From: Desulfocarbo indianensis
Lineage (GTDB): Bacteria > Desulfobacterota > Desulfarculia > Desulfarculales > Desulfarculaceae
Length of the DNA: 64,000 nt
Assembly (NCBI GenBank): GCA_001184205.1
Contig: LBMP01000002.1
Span: 271,444-335,443 of the forward strand
Reading direction: 5' to 3'
Made by a program: the position numbers and the translations under genes. The notes beneath the pieces are model-generated. The model was not told the DNA's origin, ran no database searches, and saw nothing but the letters and a program-made list of their open reading frames with translations. This document shows positions 60,125 through 64,000 of this stretch, one piece after another; positions within the stretch are counted from its first letter, which is position 1, and each line of letters starts with the position of its first letter.

Positions 60125-60170
60125 GGGCGATTATTAGCACAACCTCAGGACCGCCACAAGGCGGCAGGAC

Positions 60171-60200
60171 TTGACAAGAGGGGCGGCCTGTTATTGATTA
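60171..60200 (+). promoter_or_regulatory. Putative promoter of the winged-helix ferredoxin gene
   Basis: A perfect TTGACA (60171-60176) with TATTGA at 15 bp or TGATTA (60195-60200) at 18 bp, about 35 bp before the start. The gap to queE is only 108 bp and is divergent. Confidence 0.5.
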
Positions 60201-60232
60201 GCCGGAACGCCCGCCCAGCCCAGGAGAGAGAA

Positions 60233-61228
60233 ATGGACCCCCGTTACAGTGCATTGGCCCAGCGCATCGGCCTGGGAGCCTCGGAGCGCATCGCCGGCCT
60301 CTTCGCCCTGCTGGCCGACCCCCGCGACGCGGACATAATGCTGGCCATGCCCGGCCAGCCGGCGGAGATCGCCGCCAAGGCGGGTCTGGCCGAGGAAGAG
60401 GTGGCCAAGCGCATCCAGGATTTGTTCGTCAAGGGCGTGGCCTTCCCCTCCGCCAAAAGCGATCCCCCCACCTGGCGCATGTGCCGCGATCTGATCCAGT
60501 TTCACGACGCTTCCCTGCTGTGGCCCCAGGCCCCGCTGGAGTTCCTGGATTTGTGGCGGGACTTCATGAACCACGAGTGGTTCGGCGTGGCCAAGGCCAT
60601 GACCAAGCTGAAGCCCAAGCCCTTCACCAGGATAATACCGGTGGGGGTCACCATACAGCCGCGCACCCAGGTGCTGGCCTTTGAAAACGTGCAGGAGATC
60701 ATCCAGAGCGCCAAGCGGATTTCGGTGACCAACTGCACCTGCCGGCTTTCCATGCGCCTGTGCGAGCGCCCCCTGGAGGCCTGCCTGCAGGTGAACAAGG
60801 CGGCCGACTACAATATCGCCAGGGGCACCGGCCGGGAGCTGACCCAGGAGGAAGCCCTGGACCTCATGCGGGAATGCGAAAAGGCGGGCCTGATCCACGT
60901 GACCATGAACCGGCCCGAGGCGGATAATTTCATATGCAATTGCTGCCCCTGCTGCTGCCAGACCATGCCGGTGCTGCTCAAGGGCGGCATCCACGTGCTG
61001 GATCCCAGCCGTTTCGTGGCGGTGGTGGATGAGGAGGCCTGTTCCGGCTGCGGCCTGTGCCATGAGCGCTGCTACTTCGGGGCCATCGGCTTCAGCGACG
61101 GCGAAGGCTCGGTCAGCCGGGTGGAGGCGGACAAGTGCATGGGCTGCGGCCTGTGCATGGTCACCTGTCCGGAAGACGCCTTGCAGCTCCGGGAAGTGCG
61201 CGAGCCGGCTTTTGTGCCCGGCGCCTGA
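60233..61228 (+). CDS. Iron-sulfur protein with N-terminal winged-helix-like region
   Basis: A 331-residue protein. Residues ~15-75 (GASERIAGLFALL, PAEIAAKAGLAEEEVAKRIQDLFVKGVAF) look like a winged helix; a middle part has NCTCRLSMRLCERPLEACL and NFICNCCPCCCQ, clusters of Cys; the end carries two [4Fe-4S] ferredoxin motifs (CSGCGLCHERC near residue 265 and CMGCGLCMVTCPED near residue 303). It is cytoplasmic and probably an electron carrier or redox-responsive protein. ATG 60233 has AGGAG upstream. Confidence 0.85.
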   Translation: MDPRYSALAQRIGLGASERIAGLFALLADPRDADIMLAMPGQPAEIAAKAGLAEEEVAKRIQDLFVKGVAFPSAKSDPPTWRMCRDLIQFHDASLLWPQAPLEFLDLWRDFMNHEWFGVAKAMTKLKPKPFTRIIPVGVTIQPRTQVLAFENVQEIIQSAKRISVTNCTCRLSMRLCERPLEACLQVNKAADYNIARGTGRELTQEEALDLMRECEKAGLIHVTMNRPEADNFICNCCPCCCQTMPVLLKGGIHVLDPSRFVAVVDEEACSGCGLCHERCYFGAIGFSDGEGSVSRVEADKCMGCGLCMVTCPEDALQLREVREPAFVPGA

Positions 61229-61249
61229 GACACCACGAAAGGCCACACG

Positions 61250-62023
61250 TTGAACCACACATCCTTGACCAGCCATGGATCGGCCTGGGGAGCGGCTTGT
61301 TCGCTGCTAAGCGCGCTGTGCCTCCTTTGGACCGCTCAAGCCTGGGCCCAAAGGCCCATGTCCCTGGAGGAGGCGAGCGCCGTGGTGCGCGAAATGCAGG
61401 CCGCCCACGCCGCTCTGACCGATTACAGGGCCGTCCTGCACAAACAGATGCGCTACGAGGAAGACCTGGCCCCCCTGGAAAAATTGGCCATCAAATTCAA
61501 GAAGCCTTTCAGCGTGTACCTGGTCTGGCTGGAAGGCGAGCACCAGGGCCGGGAAGTGATCTACGTGCAAGGCGCCAATGACGGCAACATGTGGGTTCAC
61601 AACGGATCGTTCCCGGATCTCACCCTCAGCCTGGACCCCGAGACCTGCCAATCTTTGTCGGGCAGCCGGCATCCCATAACCGAGGCCGGCATAGGCTTCA
61701 TCATCGACACCATAGCCGCCGACCTGGCCAAGGCCAAAAAGCGCCCGCTGGACACGGTGCGCTGCTGGAATTACGGCCAGCGCCAGGAATTCGGCGAGCC
61801 GGCCAGGTGTTTTGAATTGGTGACCCCGCCGCGCAAGAATCTGGGCTATTACGCCCACCGCGCCTACGTCTGCCAAAACCGCCGCACCGGCCTGCTGAAC
61901 AGAATAACGGTTTGGGACCACCGCAACCTGGTGATGGAGGACGTGGGGTTTGAAAATATCCAGGTTAACGTGGGGCTGCAAGCCAAGGACTTTGATCCCG
62001 AGAATCCCGACTACAATTTTTAG
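61250..62023 (+). CDS. DUF1571-family exported protein
   Basis: A 257-residue precursor. The N-terminal hydrophobic segment (SLLSALCLLWTAQAWA) reads as a signal peptide. The mature part has MQAAHAALTDYRAVLHKQMRY, FSVYLVWLEGEHQGREVIYVQG and VWDHRNLVMEDVGFENIQVNVGL, resembling DUF1571, a family related to LolA/LppX-type beta sheets that may bind lipid. TTG 61250 was chosen because AAAGG lies 8 nt upstream. It follows the ferredoxin gene at 21 bp. Confidence 0.8.
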   Translation: MNHTSLTSHGSAWGAACSLLSALCLLWTAQAWAQRPMSLEEASAVVREMQAAHAALTDYRAVLHKQMRYEEDLAPLEKLAIKFKKPFSVYLVWLEGEHQGREVIYVQGANDGNMWVHNGSFPDLTLSLDPETCQSLSGSRHPITEAGIGFIIDTIAADLAKAKKRPLDTVRCWNYGQRQEFGEPARCFELVTPPRKNLGYYAHRAYVCQNRRTGLLNRITVWDHRNLVMEDVGFENIQVNVGLQAKDFDPENPDYNF

Positions 62024-62190
62024 GCGGCCGCGGGTATACCCCAGGGGCCTGAGCTGCTAGGCTAAAAAGCTAGGCGGCGAGGGCCCGCGACGCTGGCGGC
62101 CGCGGCCGCGGCCGCGCCTGCCCGGCCATTCCGGCTTCCGGCCCGGAGACGGCCATTTTGTCTGCTGGACACGAACCAAGGTGGAATGAG

Positions 62191-63021
62191 ATGCAGGATA
62201 TTTTAAACTCGGTGCAGAGTTGGCTCGCGCTCTACGGCCTGAAGGTAGTGGGCGCGATAATTATTTTGCTGGTGGGGATCGTGGCGGCCAAGTCGCTTAC
62301 CCGCCTTTTCCTGAAGGTGATGCGCAGGGCCAAGGTGGAAGAGACCCTGGTCTCCTTCGGCGGCAACGTCATGCACTTCCTGCTGATGGCCTTCGTGGTC
62401 ATCGCCGCCCTGAACCAGGTCGGCTTTCAGACGGCCTCCCTTATCGCGGTCCTGGGCGGCGCGGTCCTGGCCGTGGGTCTTGCCTTGCAGGGCCAGCTTT
62501 CCAGCCTGGCCGCCGGGGTGCTGATATTGATCTCGCGCCCCTTCAAGATCGGCGACGTGGTGGAAGTGGCCGGCGGCACCATGGGCACGGTGCAGGCCAT
62601 CACCATCCTCACCACCCGGATAAGCGGTTTCGACGGCACGATGATGGTTCTGCCCAACACCAAGGTCTACGGCGACAAGATCACCAACTACGTAAGCACT
62701 CCCACCCGCAGGATCGACTTGGTATTCGGCATTGATTACGGCGACGACGTTCAGAAGGCCAAGGAGATCATCATGAAGACCATGCGGGAGGACGCGCGGG
62801 TGCTGCCCGATCCGGAGCCCACGGTGTGGCTGATGGAGCTGGCCGATTCCAGCGTCAACCTCTTGGCCAGGCCCTGGGTGAACAACGGCGATTTCTGGGC
62901 GGTGCGCTGCGAACTCATGGAAAAGGTGAAGCAGGCCTTTGATCAGGCAGGCATCAGCATACCCTTCCCCCAGCAGGACGTGCATTTGAAAGACGGATCG
63001 CCGCTAAAAGAGGCGGCCTAG
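62191..63021 (+). CDS. mscS: MscS-family mechanosensitive channel
   Basis: A 276-residue small-conductance channel. Three membrane helices are seen (LKVVGAIIILLVGIVAAKSL; MHFLLMAFVVIAALNQVG; LIAVLGGAVLAVGLALQGQLSSLAAGVLILISRPFKIGDVVEV, the third being the pore lining with Gly/Ala packing). GTVQAITILTTRISGFDGTMMVLPNTKVYGDKITNY is the beta domain. It opens under membrane tension to release solutes. ATG 62191 chosen; the frame upstream is not conserved. Confidence 0.94.
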   Translation: MQDILNSVQSWLALYGLKVVGAIIILLVGIVAAKSLTRLFLKVMRRAKVEETLVSFGGNVMHFLLMAFVVIAALNQVGFQTASLIAVLGGAVLAVGLALQGQLSSLAAGVLILISRPFKIGDVVEVAGGTMGTVQAITILTTRISGFDGTMMVLPNTKVYGDKITNYVSTPTRRIDLVFGIDYGDDVQKAKEIIMKTMREDARVLPDPEPTVWLMELADSSVNLLARPWVNNGDFWAVRCELMEKVKQAFDQAGISIPFPQQDVHLKDGSPLKEAA

Positions 63022-63052
63022 GGCGGGCATAAAAAAGGAGAGAAAGCTGGTC

Positions 63053-64000
63053 ATGAATCGTTTGGCAAGGTCTGGGGCGGCTCTCTTGATGGCGTTGATT
63101 CTGTTCTCTGGCCTGGCCTCCGCGGCGCGGGCCGATGTGGTTGTCCTGAAAAACGGCGACCGCATCAGCGGCAAGGTGGCGGCCATGGCCGAGGGCAAGC
63201 TGACCCTGGAGACCTCCTACGCGGGCAAGATAGTCATCGCCTGGGATCAGGTGGCGGGCTTGAGCACCGATACTCCCATAAAGGTCAAGTTGGCTGACGG
63301 CCGCCTGGCGGGGGGACTGGCTCAGGCCGATGACGCCGGGGCCCTGAAGCTATCGGGAGACAGGGACCTGCGGGCCCCCTTGGCCGAGGTGCAGGCCATC
63401 AACCCGCCCGACGCGAAAAAGCTGAAGGTGAAGGGCCAGGTGAACCTGGGCAGCGACATCCGCGCGGGCAACACCGACAAGCGCCGGTATGACGCCGACG
63501 GGCGGGTCACCATGCGCTGGGACATCCACCGCGTGCGGGTGGGCGGCGAGCTGCACCGGGAGGAGAACAAGGGCAAGGACACGGTGGACAACGACCTGGC
63601 CTACCTGGAATACAACCGGTTCATTTCGGAGCGCTGGTACGCTTTCGGCAATCTGGGCTACAGCCGCGACGTGTTCAAGGGCCTGAGCAGCCGCTACGCC
63701 TTTGGCGCTGGCATGGGCTACCAAATCTGGCAGAGCAATATAAGCAACCTCTCGCTGGAACTGGGCCCCAACTATGTCTTGGAGAACACCGAGCGCAGGG
63801 GGGAGCGCGATTACGTGGCCGCCCGCTGGGCGCTGAATTTCGATTACTGGCTCTGGCTGGAACGGCTGCAACTATATCATTACCACGAAGTGTTCAGCCG
63901 GGTGGACGCCGCCGAGGAGACCTTCCTCACCACCCGCACCGGCCTGACCATGCCCATCGCGGCGGGCTTGGCGGCGTCGGTTGAATATAGCTGGGATTAT
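63053..64000 (+). CDS. DUF481-family outer-membrane protein (5' part)
   Basis: At least 316 residues; the gene runs off the window. A signal peptide (LLMALILFSGLASAARA) is followed by an SH3-like part (VVVLKNGDRISGKVAAMAEGKLTLETSYAGKIVIAWDQVAGL) and the DUF481 beta-barrel (GQVNLGSDIRAGNTDKRRYDADG, YLEYNRFISERWYAFGNLGYSRDVFKGLSSRYAFGAG). DUF481 proteins are outer-membrane barrels of unknown function, often seen under salt stress. It starts at ATG 63053 with AAAAAAGGAG upstream at 13 nt, 31 bp after mscS. Confidence 0.9.
   Translation, partial: MNRLARSGAALLMALILFSGLASAARADVVVLKNGDRISGKVAAMAEGKLTLETSYAGKIVIAWDQVAGLSTDTPIKVKLADGRLAGGLAQADDAGALKLSGDRDLRAPLAEVQAINPPDAKKLKVKGQVNLGSDIRAGNTDKRRYDADGRVTMRWDIHRVRVGGELHREENKGKDTVDNDLAYLEYNRFISERWYAFGNLGYSRDVFKGLSSRYAFGAGMGYQIWQSNISNLSLELGPNYVLENTERRGERDYVAARWALNFDYWLWLERLQLYHYHEVFSRVDAAEETFLTTRTGLTMPIAAGLAASVEYSWDY

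Noticed and set aside
57045-60140. A 1031-residue open frame on the minus strand across the octaheme cytochrome, DUF362 and queE genes
   Set aside because: It is antisense to clearly coding genes, has low-complexity His/Gly/Ala-rich composition and no domain; high GC removes stop codons by chance.
62097-62117. A GCGGCC tandem run before mscS
   Set aside because: A short GC-rich simple repeat typical of such genomes; no evidence of function.

Overview
The window is GC-rich chromosomal DNA that reads like a dissimilatory sulfate-reducing deltaproteobacterium (Desulfobacterota). The evidence is the end of adenylylsulfate reductase alpha (AprA), QmoA, QmoB and QmoC, an AhbD-type radical SAM enzyme of the alternative heme pathway, a four-subunit 2-oxoacid:ferredoxin oxidoreductase, and a multiheme cytochrome c. 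A Desulfarculus-like genus is a guess from gene content only. I see no CRISPR array, rRNA, transposase, integrase or plasmid/phage module; this is core chromosome with several accessory curiosities.

Layout: 1-8.7 kb holds the sulfate-reduction electron-transfer genes. These are aprA (partial), qmoA-qmoB, a zinc-ribbon plus SEC-C gene pair, a lone sucC on the other strand, and then qmoC with its own promoter. From 8.8 to 15.8 kb, on the minus strand, are a thiolase-like protein with Ser at the nucleophile position, two tandem YkgJ-type Cys-cluster proteins, and a thioesterase-korD-korA-korB-korC cluster. 16-24 kb has tRNA-Lys(UUU), a HEAT-repeat protein, a glycosyltransferase, a GalT-like protein, a DivIVA-like protein, DUF167, a methyltransferase and a gluzincin-like protein. 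24-30 kb has MreB, a GAF protein, a Cys-rich DUF6485-like protein, MutM, a small triple-repeat Cys protein, a GNAT enzyme and a sugar epimerase. 30.4-30.64 kb is an intergenic palindromic element between two similar hairpins, next to an exported DM9-repeat protein.

31.8-36.2 kb is a minus-strand unit, ccsA-resB-modA-modB-modC, preceded by a short modE-like gene. The intergenic region contains two ModE-box-like palindromes of identical geometry, which suggests molybdate (or tungstate) control over both oxyanion import and cytochrome c maturation. 36.4-45 kb has a DUF3788-like protein, AhbD, an orphan TAXI-TRAP receptor, and a TetR / C_GCAxxG_C_C / IcmF cluster with a clear promoter and TetR-like palindrome. 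45-53 kb has a cNMP/CBS/DUF294 protein, an exported EF-hand protein, UvrC, TatB-like and TatC, an exported molybdopterin-fold protein and a DHH phosphoesterase. 53-64 kb has a biotin-free carboxyltransferase subunit, an MBL-fold protein paired with an unknown protein, ferritin, an octaheme HAO-like cytochrome with a DUF362 protein, QueE, a winged-helix ferredoxin, DUF1571, MscS and a partial DUF481 outer-membrane protein.

The strongest leads for something undescribed are the ModE-controlled ccsA-resB-modABC unit whose ModE and ModC both lack visible oxyanion-binding domains, the detached qmoC, the octaheme cytochrome/DUF362 pair, the three-repeat W-L-x-x-F-C-P-x3-C protein, the DM9 protein with its repeat-bearing flank, and the MBL-fold pair.
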